Shown here: piece after piece, positions 8,015-17,996 of the stretch
How positions within the stretch are numbered: position 1 is the first letter of the stretch
Layout: every line of letters starts with the position of its first letter
Source: Phycisphaerae bacterium RAS2
Lineage (GTDB): Bacteria; Planctomycetota; Phycisphaerae; UBA1845; UTPLA1
Assembly: GCA_007753915.1 (NCBI GenBank)
Contig: CP036352.1
Span: 4,155,306 to 4,219,305 of the forward strand
Reading direction: 5' to 3'
DNA length: 64,000 bases
Made by a program: the position numbers and the translations under genes
Notes under the pieces: generated by a model
What the model saw: only the letters and a program-made list of their open reading frames with translations
Database searches by the model: none
Told to the model about the DNA's origin: nothing

Positions 8015-8911
8015 ATGGCCGAAGACTTTACGCCGAACCCGAATCTCAAGATCTGGCTGAACGGCGAACTGGTGCCGACGGCCGAGGCGCGCGTCAGCGT
8101 CTTCTCGCACGGCCTGCTCTACGGCGACGGCGTCTTCGAGGGCATCCGCGTTTACAACGGGAAGATCTTCGAATGCCGCGCGCACATGCAGCGCTGGGAC
8201 GCCAGCCTGAAGGCGATCCGCCTGGCGCTGCCGTGGACCTCCGATCAACTCATCGATGCAATGAAAGCGACGATCAAGGCCAACAACTGCAAGGATGGAT
8301 ACATCCGGCTGGTGGGTCTGCGCGGCGCAGGCACGCTTGGCATTCACCCGTTCCGCACGGTTCAGGGTGAGGCGTTCATTATCGTTGACAAGATTCAGAT
8401 GTATCCGGCTGAACTGTACGAGAACGGCATGAAGATCGTCACCGCCGCAACGATCCGGAACCACCCGCAGGCGCTTTCGCCGCAGATCAAGAGCCTCAAC
8501 TACCTGAATAACATTCTCGCGAAGATCGAAGCGATCGACGCGGGTTGCCTCGAAGCGGTCATGCTCAATCACGAGGGCTACGTCGCCGAATGCACCGGCG
8601 ACAACCTCTTTATTGTCACACGCGGCAAGCTGCGCACCCCCGCGCCCCACTGCGGCCTGCTCGGTGGCGTCACGCGACGACTGGTGATGGCCTTTGCTCA
8701 GAAGCGCGGCATCGCGGTCGAGGAGACAACCCTGACGCGGACCGACCTGTACTACGCCGATGAGATGTTCATCACCGGCACCGGTGCGGAGGTTTGCCCG
8801 ATCAATGAGATCGACAAGCGTCCGGTCGGCGACGGCACGCCCGGCCCGATCACGAAGCAGCTCATTGCCGATTTCCGCGCGCACATCAAGAGCGGCGAGG
8901 ATCTGCTGTAG
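8015..8911 (+). CDS. ilvE: Branched-chain amino acid aminotransferase (PLP class IV)
   Basis: Interconverts leucine, isoleucine and valine with their 2-keto acids using PLP. The ATG at 8015 follows GGGAGG by seven bases; upstream in-frame ATGs at 7880 and 7946 lack such a site. Visible marks are HGLLYGDGVFEGIRVYNG, the PLP-lysine segment IKSLNYLNNILAK, EAVMLNHEGYVAECTGDNLFIV and GLLGGVTRRLV. The 298-aa length is normal. The stop shares one base with the psd start. The enzyme could supply the first step for the leucine catabolism genes at 41-51 kb, but its biosynthetic role is as likely. A close relative such as D-amino-acid aminotransferase is less likely given the IKSLNYLNN match. Confidence 0.93.
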   Translation: MAEDFTPNPNLKIWLNGELVPTAEARVSVFSHGLLYGDGVFEGIRVYNGKIFECRAHMQRWDASLKAIRLALPWTSDQLIDAMKATIKANNCKDGYIRLVGLRGAGTLGIHPFRTVQGEAFIIVDKIQMYPAELYENGMKIVTAATIRNHPQALSPQIKSLNYLNNILAKIEAIDAGCLEAVMLNHEGYVAECTGDNLFIVTRGKLRTPAPHCGLLGGVTRRLVMAFAQKRGIAVEETTLTRTDLYYADEMFITGTGAEVCPINEIDKRPVGDGTPGPITKQLIADFRAHIKSGEDLL

Positions 8912-9582
8912 TGCCGATCGCACGTGAAGGGTTCCGCGAAATCGCACTGGCGACGGTGTTGTGCGGCGTGCCCGGCGCGGCGGGCATCTATCTTGCCGCC
9001 GCGGGCAACTCCTGGTATTTGCTGCTCACCCCGCTGCTGGCGGTCTGGGTCTTCGTGCTTGCGTTCTTTCGCGACCCGCGGCGGTCCATCCCCACCGATG
9101 CAGGCGTGCTGGTCTCGCCGGCCGATGGTCGTGTCACCGAGGCGACACGGCTCGAACGGTGCGACGGATTCGACGGCCCGGTCCTGAAAATCAGCATTTT
9201 TCTCTCGGTCTTCAATGTTCACGTCAATCGCATGCCCTGCGGCGGGCGTATTGAGAGCGTGACGCACAAACCGGGGGAGTTTCTCGACGCGCGGCATCCC
9301 GAATGCGGCGTGCGAAACGAATCGTGCACCGCAGTGATCGCTCCCGACGACGGAACACCCGGCCCGGTCGTCGTGCGTCAGATCGCAGGATTGATCGCCC
9401 GGCGGATCATCTGCCACGCGAAGTCCGGTGATCATGTCGCACGAGGGTATCGCTACGGGTTAATCAAGTTCGGCTCGCGGACCGATGTGATTCTGCCGGC
9501 GAACAAGGGGCTGGAGCTGGCGGTGAAAGTCGGCGATAACGTGAGCGGCGGGAGCAGTATAATCCTGCGTCGGCGTGGGTAA
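8911..9582 (+). CDS. psd: Phosphatidylserine decarboxylase proenzyme, short form
   Basis: Makes phosphatidylethanolamine from phosphatidylserine at the inner membrane. The GTG start overlaps the ilvE stop by one base. Two N-terminal membrane helices (about 10-50) are followed by FFRDPRR, VSPADGRV, and KISIFLSVFNVHVNRMPCGG. Self-cleavage to form the pyruvoyl cofactor is expected between Gly188 and Ser189 in KFGSRTDVILP. At 223 aa it is the compact archaeal/planctomycete-type Psd rather than the ~320-aa E. coli form. The next gene, pssA, makes its substrate. Confidence 0.95.
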   Translation: MPIAREGFREIALATVLCGVPGAAGIYLAAAGNSWYLLLTPLLAVWVFVLAFFRDPRRSIPTDAGVLVSPADGRVTEATRLERCDGFDGPVLKISIFLSVFNVHVNRMPCGGRIESVTHKPGEFLDARHPECGVRNESCTAVIAPDDGTPGPVVVRQIAGLIARRIICHAKSGDHVARGYRYGLIKFGSRTDVILPANKGLELAVKVGDNVSGGSSIILRRRG

Positions 9583-9653
9583 GCCTTGGCTTGATTGCCC
9601 GCCACCGCCGATCCGCAACTGGCGCCTATCGGCTCTTTGAAAAGCGTTGAACC

Positions 9654-10658
9654 ATGCGAATCGTGAAGCTCGGCCCTGAACAGAAGCGCGCCCGCAGGCG
9701 GGAGCGCGCGCTCAAGACCGTTGCCGTGTTGCCGTCGCTGGCGACGCTGGGGAATCTCATCTGCGGCGTCGGCGCAATCTACATGTGCATGCTCTCGATC
9801 CATGCCGCCGGCGGGGACCGCGAGATTCTCGCCATGGGAAGCGAGCGACTGGAGCGCGTCTTTCCCACGTTCTTGTCGATTGGCGCCTACCTGATTGTCC
9901 TTTCGATGTTCTTCGACGGGATCGACGGCCGCCTCGCGCGGTTCACCCGCAAGACGAGCGAGTTCGGCGCGCAGCTCGACAGTCTCGCCGACGTGGTGAG
10001 CTTCGGCGTCGCGCCGGCGATGCTGGTCATCACCATCGCCCATCCGGGGCAGATTTCGGAATTGTCGCGACTGCAACTCATCTATTGGCGCGCCGAGTGG
10101 GTCATGGCGGCGGTGTTTGTGTGTTGTGCGGCGCTGCGCCTGGCGCGGTTCAACGTTGAGAATGTGCAGGATGAATCGGCGCACATGGGGTTTCGCGGTT
10201 TGCCGTCGCCCGGTGCGGCCGGCGCGATTGTGGGACTGGTGATCTTCCACCAGGACACGCTGCGCGATCTGCGAGATTTTGCGCCGCTCTGGGCGCCGCA
10301 GGTTCTGGCGCTGCTGATGCCGCCGTTCGCGATGCTGCTTGGCCTGCTCATGGTCAGCCGGTTTCGCTATCCGCACATTGTGAACGCTGTCCTGCGCGGC
10401 CGCCGACCCTTCCGGCAGGTCGTGGCGCTGTTGATTGTGCTGCTGATCGGGTTCATCGTGCAGCCGCAGTTCACGCTGGCGCTGACAACCGCGGCGTATG
10501 CCTTGAGCGGGCCGATCGGCGGCGCGTGGCGGCGATTCACAACCGATGCGACTGCGGTGTCGACGCAGGCCGCCCCGGCCGCGACGGATTCGGTCGTGCC
10601 GCCCGATGATGACGACTCACGCGATGAGTTTGAGGACTCGGCTCGCCACGCGGGGTGA
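9654..10658 (+). CDS. pssA: CDP-diacylglycerol--serine O-phosphatidyltransferase
   Basis: Joins serine to CDP-diacylglycerol to give phosphatidylserine, the substrate of Psd encoded just upstream. The CDP-alcohol phosphatidyltransferase signature is complete: DGIDGRLAR, then G and two D residues in EFGAQLDSLADVVSFG (about residues 84-120). Several membrane helices follow. The C-terminal 40 residues are soluble and acidic (PPDDDDSRDEFEDS). At 334 aa it is slightly longer than most PssA because of this tail. It converges with the next gene, leaving only five bases between the stop codons and no obvious terminator. Confidence 0.95.
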   Translation: MRIVKLGPEQKRARRRERALKTVAVLPSLATLGNLICGVGAIYMCMLSIHAAGGDREILAMGSERLERVFPTFLSIGAYLIVLSMFFDGIDGRLARFTRKTSEFGAQLDSLADVVSFGVAPAMLVITIAHPGQISELSRLQLIYWRAEWVMAAVFVCCAALRLARFNVENVQDESAHMGFRGLPSPGAAGAIVGLVIFHQDTLRDLRDFAPLWAPQVLALLMPPFAMLLGLLMVSRFRYPHIVNAVLRGRRPFRQVVALLIVLLIGFIVQPQFTLALTTAAYALSGPIGGAWRRFTTDATAVSTQAAPAATDSVVPPDDDDSRDEFEDSARHAG

Positions 10659-10663
10659 TGCGT

Positions 10664-12415
10664 TCAATCCATCGCGCGGTTGGACGTGGTCGGCGGCCTT
10701 GAAAATTGCGACAGATAATCGATCATCTTCTGCGCCGGCGCGAAACCCATGTCGCGCGCGATGAGCGTGTGCTTCCACGCGAGATCATCCTTCCGCAAGC
10801 CCGCGTACGCTGCCCCGAGCGCCGCGTGCGTTCGAGCCTTGTCCAGACCGGTCAGCGACGGCGAGGATGCCAGCGCGCGTTCGAAGGAATCGACGGCCTT
10901 CGCCGAGTCGCCCCGCGCGAACTGCACCACACCGAGGTTCGACCACGCGAACGACAGCGTTGGATCGATCTCAATCGCGCGGCGCAGCGATTGTTCGGCT
11001 TCGGCGTGCTTCGATGCCTGCAACTGGGCCTCGCCGAGATTGCACTGGGCCACGGCGCAGCCGGGGTCCAGCTCGACCGCGCGCGACCACAGAGATTCGC
11101 CGTCGCGCCAGGTGAGAACTTGAACGGGGGTCATAACGATAGGAGCGACGAGCAAAAATCCGTTCAGCAACATGACAATCGTGTAATGCCCTCGTAACCG
11201 CAGAAGAAGCGCTGCAAGCAACATGTATAACGGCATCGTCGCCAAATAGGTGTAGCGGTCGGCAGTCAACTGCTGGCTGATTTGAATCAAACCGGCGTTG
11301 GGCAACAGGATGATGACGTAGGCGAGCCATGCCGCGAGATAATACGGACGGCGACGAACAAGCGCGAAGCAGAACGCTGTCACGAACAGGACAAGAATAG
11401 CACAAACTAAGAAGCGCGGTCGAAAAAGTGACAGATCCTCGGGTAACCGGTCATAGGGCGTTAATCGTCGGGAAGGAATCGTTTGAGTCACTCCGGCGAC
11501 CAGGGCGTAACTCGCGTGAGCCATCCGCGCCGAGACATTGAACTCCGCTAGCGGCGCGCGGGATTCGTTGATGTCTTTGGCACGAGCGGCCTGAAGTGAG
11601 ACGATTGCGGCCACAACGACGAACGGCGTCTTTTCGATTATCAGCATCGGCCATGACCGCCGTCCGACAGGCTGGCTCGCGGCCGATGCATCCGCGCGAC
11701 GATGGTGCAGCCAGTCAAGTATCAGCAGCACCGCCGGAAGCGTTACGGCCACCGCCTTGAACAACACGGCGGTCACGTAACACGCCAAACTCAATACAAC
11801 CCATGCGACGCGGCGACTTCGAGAATCCGTCCGCCACGCACGCAGATACGCCCCGATGGCCAGCAGAAAGAACAGCGCCGACGGGAGGTACGGCTGACAC
11901 GACGTCCATGCGACTACCTCGACGCGCAGCGGATGCACGGCGAACGCCAGCGCGGCGACGGCCGCCACGCCGCGCAGTCGGCTCTGCGAGACCTCGCGCG
12001 GTCCGACCGCGCGCAGCAAGGCGAACATCACGCTAAATAGCGCAGCACATGTGAGGCAGTGCAGGACAATGCTGACGAGGTGATACCCACGCGGATCCAG
12101 CCCGAAACACTCGTATTCCGCGCCGAACACCATCCACGCGGCCGGCTGCCAGACGCCGAGATGGCAAGTTCGCCACGCCCAGCGAATCTGCTCAACTCCG
12201 ACTCCGCGAAACGACTCGTTTTGTAGAAAGTTGCGATCATCGTCCCAGTTAACAAAGCCGTTGTCAGCACATCGCCAAAAAACAAAAGAAACAAATATCG
12301 CGATGATTACCGCGAACAGGACGGTAACCCATGGCCGGTACGGCAGGGCACGCTCGCGCTCCAAGACCGCGCGGTTCCAGGCGGCAATAACGGGGTTGGG
12401 GTGCATGGACGTCAT
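10664..12415 (-). CDS. TMTC-like multi-pass membrane protein with C-terminal TPR repeats
   Basis: About ten predicted membrane helices form a GT-C-like glycosyltransferase core, with NWDDDRNF in the first outer loop where such enzymes carry their catalytic acidic residues. TPR repeats then run from about residue 440 to 560 (AVAQCNLGEAQLQASKHAEAEQ, AWSNLGVVQFARGDSAKAV). This layout matches the eukaryotic TMTC protein O-mannosyltransferases and their uncharacterised bacterial relatives. The first in-frame codon is a TTG at 12442; I chose the ATG at 12415 (583 aa), and an ATG at 12406 is also possible. Acceptor and donor are unknown. Confidence 0.8.
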   Translation of the reverse strand: MTSMHPNPVIAAWNRAVLERERALPYRPWVTVLFAVIIAIFVSFVFWRCADNGFVNWDDDRNFLQNESFRGVGVEQIRWAWRTCHLGVWQPAAWMVFGAEYECFGLDPRGYHLVSIVLHCLTCAALFSVMFALLRAVGPREVSQSRLRGVAAVAALAFAVHPLRVEVVAWTSCQPYLPSALFFLLAIGAYLRAWRTDSRSRRVAWVVLSLACYVTAVLFKAVAVTLPAVLLILDWLHHRRADASAASQPVGRRSWPMLIIEKTPFVVVAAIVSLQAARAKDINESRAPLAEFNVSARMAHASYALVAGVTQTIPSRRLTPYDRLPEDLSLFRPRFLVCAILVLFVTAFCFALVRRRPYYLAAWLAYVIILLPNAGLIQISQQLTADRYTYLATMPLYMLLAALLLRLRGHYTIVMLLNGFLLVAPIVMTPVQVLTWRDGESLWSRAVELDPGCAVAQCNLGEAQLQASKHAEAEQSLRRAIEIDPTLSFAWSNLGVVQFARGDSAKAVDSFERALASSPSLTGLDKARTHAALGAAYAGLRKDDLAWKHTLIARDMGFAPAQKMIDYLSQFSRPPTTSNRAMD

Positions 12416-12705
12416 CGTCGGGCCGATTGCGTCTAAAGACAAATGCCGCCTCCACGGCGGCCGTGTTGCCTACGTTCAACCTCGTGTTGCGTCGGGTCAA
12501 CGCATGGCGGTCGGAGCCGCACGCCGTTTCGGACCTGAACGGCCTCACAAAGCTGCAGGGTCGGCATTCTCGCACCCATGCCGCCGGATCGGATCAACCG
12601 CGGCGCGGCACACGGGTTGCTCTCAACCCCTCGCAGTCAAGTGACGGGCGAATCGGGGTCGCCCGAGGGGGTTTCGCCGAAAGGCGAGGGGGGAGGAGAG
12701 AGGCC

Positions 12706-12972
12706 GTGGACGAGAATTCTTTCCAGAAGAAGCTGGCCGAGTTGGTTCAGGAGATCGGCAATCTGCCGGAGTCGGAAAAGACGAAGTTCACGGCGCTGGC
12801 CGAACAGACCAAGGAGCGGCACGAAAAGCTCCGCAAGACCGTGAGCAGCTTGCAGGACTCGATTGATTATCTTCGCCTGTCGATCAAGTATTTGTTGTTC
12901 GATCTGGAAGCGACCCGGCGCGAGAATTCGTATCTGCGCAAGATGCTGGAAGAGCAATCGGGAAATCAGTAA
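12706..12972 (+). CDS. Small conserved coiled-coil protein, function unknown
   Basis: The GTG at 12706 is preceded by a strong GGGAGGAG site seven bases upstream, which fixes the start. The 88-aa product is charged and largely helical (KTKFTALAEQTKERHEKLRK, then SLQDSIDYLRLSIKYLLFDLEATRRENSYLRKMLEE), a pattern expected for a dimeric coiled coil. I recall very similar small proteins in planctomycete genomes, with no assigned role. A hairpin with a GAAA loop (TCGCC and GGCGA, 12674-12688) sits just before the ribosome binding site. Confidence 0.75.
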   Translation: MDENSFQKKLAELVQEIGNLPESEKTKFTALAEQTKERHEKLRKTVSSLQDSIDYLRLSIKYLLFDLEATRRENSYLRKMLEEQSGNQ

Positions 12973-13037
12973 GCACCGAGCGAAAGGATATCCGCCGGCG
13001 CATCAACGAAAAACGAGGACCTTCATTTCCAAACGAC

Positions 13038-13067
13038 GAAGCCGACGGATCGCCATCCGTCGGCTTC
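13038..13067. repeat. Palindromic repeat, 13-bp perfect arms, copy 1
   Basis: Arms GAAGCCGACGGAT and ATCCGTCGGCTTC with loop CGCC, between the convergent small coiled-coil gene and serA. The same arms recur at 37253-37282 with loop GGCC. It may act as a terminator for both genes but has no T run. Confidence 0.75.
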
Positions 13068-13127
13068 CGCGCGCGCGGGGGACGGCGCGGTCCAGCTTGA
13101 ATTCAGTATGTGAATCGTCTGCGGTGA

Positions 13128-14729
13128 TCAGCCCAGCGGCGGGAGGGAGACGGCCTGCACGGACACGATCGCCGCGTGGCCGCGCAATTCATCGAGCACA
13201 TGCGCCGGCGGCTGGGCGTCGAGCCGCAGCACCATTAGCGCCGTTCGATCGCGCCGCGAGAGCGTCATGTCCGCGATGTTGATCTGGCGATCGCCAAAGA
13301 GCGTCCCGACGACGCCGATCACGCCCGGTCGGTCGTCGTTGAAGATCAGGGCGAGCGGCCCCTCGGGCACCATCTCCATGCGATAGCCGTCGATGGCGAG
13401 GATGCGCGGGCGACCGTCGACGAACACGGCCCCTTCGACGGCGTGCTTCGCACCGCGGCGAACGATTTCGATGGTGACGGTTTCGAGGTAATCGCGCTGG
13501 GCGGAGTGCGCCGCGTTCTGAACGTCGATGCCGCGCTGGCGGGCGAAAGCGGCCGCGTTCACGAGGTTCAGCCGCCCCTCGATGTGCGGACTCATCAGCT
13601 CGGCCAGTGCCTGCAGCGCGAGCGTCGGGCACAGGGCGGTGAGATGCTGCTCGCCGTGAGTCGCGAGTATGACACGATCCACGCCGTCGGCGCAGAACGG
13701 CGCCAGCACGGCGGCCATGCGCGCGGTCAGATCGAGATACGCCCGGTCGCGGTCGGTGAGGTTGGCCGGCAGTCCGGCGACGTTCACCGCGCCACGAATG
13801 CGCCCGTGCAATAGGTAATCGAGCAGTTCATCGACGGCGTCCGTGGAGACGGCGGTTTGCGCCTCGGCCGTTGACGCGCCCAGGTGCGGCGTGAGAACGA
13901 TGTTCTTCGCGCTTGGCAACGGGCTGCCGACCGGCGGTTCGTTGGCGAAGACATCAATGGCAGCCCCGGCGAGCTTGCCGTTGTTCAGTGCGTCGGCGAG
14001 GGCACCCTCGTCCACCAGCGCGCCGCGGGCACAGTTGACCAGCACGGCCGACGGCTTCATTCGTGCGAGCTGCGCCGCGCCGATCAGATGCTTGTTGTCG
14101 CCCGTGAGCGCGGCGTGCAGTGTCAGGCAATCGACGCGCGCGAGCAGATCGTCCAGGCTCGGCGCGATCCGCACCGCACCGTCCAGCGCCGTCTCGCCGC
14201 TGACAAACGGATCGAACGCCCACACCTCCATGCCGAACGCCAGCGCCCGCTCGGCCACCGCACGCCCAACGCGACCCAGTCCGACGATGCCGAGCGTCTT
14301 GCCGGCCAGTTGCCGCCCGACAAAGGCCGCCCGGTCCCACGCGCCGCCGCGCACGTGCGCGTGGGCATCGGGGATGCGGTGCATCAGCGCGAGCAACATC
14401 GCCATCGTGTGTTCGGCCGTGGAGATCGTGTTGGCGTCGGGCGTGTTCATCACGAGCACGCCGGCCGCCGTCGCCGCGGGCACGTCGACGTTGTCGACGC
14501 CGACCCCGGCACGCGCGATGACGCGCAGCCGACCGGGTTTGGCGAACACCTCGGCGGTGACCTTTACACCCGAGCGAATGATCAGCCCGTCGTAATCGCC
14601 GACGGCCGCCGCGAGATCCGCCGGCGAAAGACCGGTGCGCACGTCGACTGTGAGGCCGGCCGTTGCGCGCAGCCGGGCGAGGCCTTCTTCAGCGATCTTG
14701 TCGGCGACGAGAACTCTTAGGGTAGCCAT
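13128..14729 (-). CDS. serA: D-3-phosphoglycerate dehydrogenase, long form
   Basis: First step of serine synthesis: oxidises 3-phosphoglycerate to 3-phosphohydroxypyruvate with NAD. The Rossmann motif is LGIVGLGRVGRAVAERALAFG (about 142-162), the catalytic region includes LVNCARGALVDEGAL and LTPHLGAST, an intervening domain covers about 320-450, and the C-terminal ACT domain (about 455-533, ALIFNDDRPGVIGVVGTLFGD) should bind serine as feedback inhibitor. At 533 aa it is the typical type I enzyme. A second dehydrogenase of the same family lies immediately upstream on the same strand, 144 bases away. Confidence 0.95.
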   Translation of the reverse strand: MATLRVLVADKIAEEGLARLRATAGLTVDVRTGLSPADLAAAVGDYDGLIIRSGVKVTAEVFAKPGRLRVIARAGVGVDNVDVPAATAAGVLVMNTPDANTISTAEHTMAMLLALMHRIPDAHAHVRGGAWDRAAFVGRQLAGKTLGIVGLGRVGRAVAERALAFGMEVWAFDPFVSGETALDGAVRIAPSLDDLLARVDCLTLHAALTGDNKHLIGAAQLARMKPSAVLVNCARGALVDEGALADALNNGKLAGAAIDVFANEPPVGSPLPSAKNIVLTPHLGASTAEAQTAVSTDAVDELLDYLLHGRIRGAVNVAGLPANLTDRDRAYLDLTARMAAVLAPFCADGVDRVILATHGEQHLTALCPTLALQALAELMSPHIEGRLNLVNAAAFARQRGIDVQNAAHSAQRDYLETVTIEIVRRGAKHAVEGAVFVDGRPRILAIDGYRMEMVPEGPLALIFNDDRPGVIGVVGTLFGDRQINIADMTLSRRDRTALMVLRLDAQPPAHVLDELRGHAAIVSVQAVSLPPLG

Positions 14730-14873
14730 GAGCTATTAGCTGTGAGCCTTGAGCTTGGCGCTTTGAGCCGGATCCATCGCTTGCGCAATCGGCTCTTTGG
14801 TTTACAAATCGTCGTGTGACGTTTCCGGGTTCCGGTGTTTTGACTCTTGGACGTATCGACTTTGCGCCGCTCC

Positions 14874-16076
14874 TTAATCGACGTTCTTCGCCTCGACCTT
14901 GATGACCATATCGTGCATCGCCGCGATATCGGCCACGAGTTCGGCCGTGGGCTTGTCGCCCAGTTGGATCGTCGCCACGGCGGCTTTGGCCCCCTGGAAG
15001 ACCGTGTTGTTCATCCCTTCGACGTTGATGTTCGCCCGGCGCAGTTTGTCCAGCACGGCCGCGAGCACGCCGACCTTGTCGTAATGCCGCACGACGAGGT
15101 GACACTTCACCGGCGGGTTCGGCTCGATGTTGACGCAGTTCGGCGCTTCGCCCGTGGTCATGAAACACTTCACGATGCGGACGGCTTCATCGGCGATGGC
15201 ACTCTGCGCCTGTTCGGTCGAAGCGCCGATGTGGTGCGTGCCGACCAATCCGGGCAAGTCGAGAATCTCATCTACAAAAGCATCCTTGCCGCCGGCCGGC
15301 TCGGGGTCAAAGACATCCAGCCCGGCGCGGAGGCCGCGCGTCTTCATCGCATCGATCAGCGATTTCTGGTCCACCACGCCGCCGCGCGACGTATTGAGAA
15401 AAATCGCGCCCGGCTTCATCGCGGCGAACAGCTCCGCGTTGAACAGCTTCTTCGTCTCCGCCGTCTGCGCGAGATGGACCGACACCACGTCGGCCTTCTG
15501 GCACAATTCGCGGATGGTTTCGCACCGGCCGATTCCCAGCTCCTCCGCGCGCACCGATGTCAGCGAGCGCGACCAGGCGATCACCGGCATCTCGAACGCC
15601 CTGGCCCGCCGCGCGACGGCCTCGCCGATCTGCCCCATGCCGACGATTCCGAAAACCTTGCCCTTCAACCCATCGGCCTTCGAATACTCCTTCTTGTTCC
15701 ACTGATGCGCGCGAAGGTCGGCCGTGTTCTGCGGAATGCGCCGATCAACCGCCAGCAGCAGGCCCATCGTCAGCTCCGCGACGGCGACGGCGTTTTTGCC
15801 CGGGCAGTTGGCGACGAAAATCCCCCGTCGGCTGGCGGCGGCGACATCAATCGTGTTCACGCCCGCGCCGGCACGGATAATCAGCGCCAGGTGCTTTCCC
15901 GCGTCGATCACGCTGGCCGGCACGTCGCGCCCGCGCACGACAAGAATGTCCGCATCGGCGACGGCCTGCGTAAGCTGCTCCAGGGTCAATTCGGGCTGGT
16001 AGGTGGTTTGCAGGCCCAGATCGCGAAAGGCCGCCAGCTTGTCTTCCGGAAACTTCTCTGCAATCAGCAGCCGCAT
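14874..16076 (-). CDS. D-2-hydroxyacid dehydrogenase with ACT domain, second phosphoglycerate-dehydrogenase-type enzyme
   Basis: The ATG at 16076 gives a 400-aa protein, close to the short E. coli SerA type; the frame is open to 16397 but without similarity. The NAD-binding motif is VFGIVGMGQIGEAVARRARAFE, the substrate/catalytic parts are IIRAGAGVNTIDV, NTSRGGVVDQKSL and THHIGASTEQAQ, and a C-terminal ACT domain (about 325-400) reads CHLVVRHYDKVGVLAAVLDKL. It has no intervening domain, unlike its 533-aa neighbour. It may be a second SerA with different regulation or an enzyme for another hydroxyacid; the sequence alone does not decide. Confidence 0.88.
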   Translation of the reverse strand: MRLLIAEKFPEDKLAAFRDLGLQTTYQPELTLEQLTQAVADADILVVRGRDVPASVIDAGKHLALIIRAGAGVNTIDVAAASRRGIFVANCPGKNAVAVAELTMGLLLAVDRRIPQNTADLRAHQWNKKEYSKADGLKGKVFGIVGMGQIGEAVARRARAFEMPVIAWSRSLTSVRAEELGIGRCETIRELCQKADVVSVHLAQTAETKKLFNAELFAAMKPGAIFLNTSRGGVVDQKSLIDAMKTRGLRAGLDVFDPEPAGGKDAFVDEILDLPGLVGTHHIGASTEQAQSAIADEAVRIVKCFMTTGEAPNCVNIEPNPPVKCHLVVRHYDKVGVLAAVLDKLRRANINVEGMNNTVFQGAKAAVATIQLGDKPTAELVADIAAMHDMVIKVEAKNVD

Positions 16077-16248
16077 GATGAACCCCGTGGCGTCGTGTGC
16101 GTGTCCTGCGACGCTTTGTCGCGTGAAAACGGGGTTCATTGTGCCGCGCGGCACGAAGTCGCACAACCGAGCGATTGGATCGTATAATAAACCGGAGCGA
16201 GGCATCACGGCCGACGACGGCGCGATCGCATCGCATGGAAGGGTTGAA

Positions 16249-16497
16249 ATGAAGCCATTGCGAGAAGCATTGGAAGACGCACTGGGCGCTCGCCCGTTCC
16301 AGCCGATCGAAGTCGTGCTGAAGGACGGTCGCCGGTTTGAGGTTCGCCACCCCGAAGCGCTGGCGGTGCCGACGGGCGACCAGGCCGGTGAAATCATGAC
16401 TCCGGACGGCGAGACGCACGCGTTTGACGTCGCGCAATTGGCGTCGGTCCGCCGGTTGCAGATGTCGTCGCCGGGCGGGCCGGGGCGCGCGAGTTAA
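16249..16497 (+). CDS. Small conserved hypothetical protein
   Basis: GGAAGGG lies six bases before the ATG at 16249. The 82-aa product has a pattern I recall in many planctomycete small proteins: ARPFQPIEVVLKDGRRFEVRHPEALAVP, that is, a PF.P..v.l.DGr.fevrHPE core of beta strands. It sits 34 bases before the response regulator gene and is probably co-transcribed with it. The role is unknown. Confidence 0.7.
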   Translation: MKPLREALEDALGARPFQPIEVVLKDGRRFEVRHPEALAVPTGDQAGEIMTPDGETHAFDVAQLASVRRLQMSSPGGPGRAS

Positions 16498-16531
16498 TCG
16501 ACGGGATTCACTTCGAGGCACGAAAGATCGC

Positions 16532-17899
<1,368 letters not shown>

Positions 17900-17970
17900 G
17901 GTGCGTCCTCGACGCACCGTGAATAACACGGGAAGTATTCCAGCAGGCGCAGAGTGGGCCTTGCCCACCG
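17900..17970. repeat. Hairpin plus a GTGGGC-type repeat after the regulator gene
   Basis: GGTGCGTC and GACGCACC with loop CTC form an 8-bp stem starting one base after the regulator's stop codon, without a T run. At 17949-17970 a copy of the GTGGGC/GCCCAC dispersed repeat follows. The GGTGCGTC text resembles the 51-bp direct repeats at 34573-34686. Confidence 0.55.
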
Positions 17971-17996
17971 TTTCTATCACGGCTCACAACGATCGC

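Noticed and set aside
12674-12688. GAAA-loop hairpin as a terminator or riboswitch
   Set aside because: Stem of five pairs, no T run, and only a few bases from a strong ribosome binding site; at most a weak 5'-UTR hairpin.
14822-14840. GGGTTCCGG text as a tRNA T-arm
   Set aside because: No matching acceptor, D or anticodon stems nearby; no cloverleaf can be drawn.
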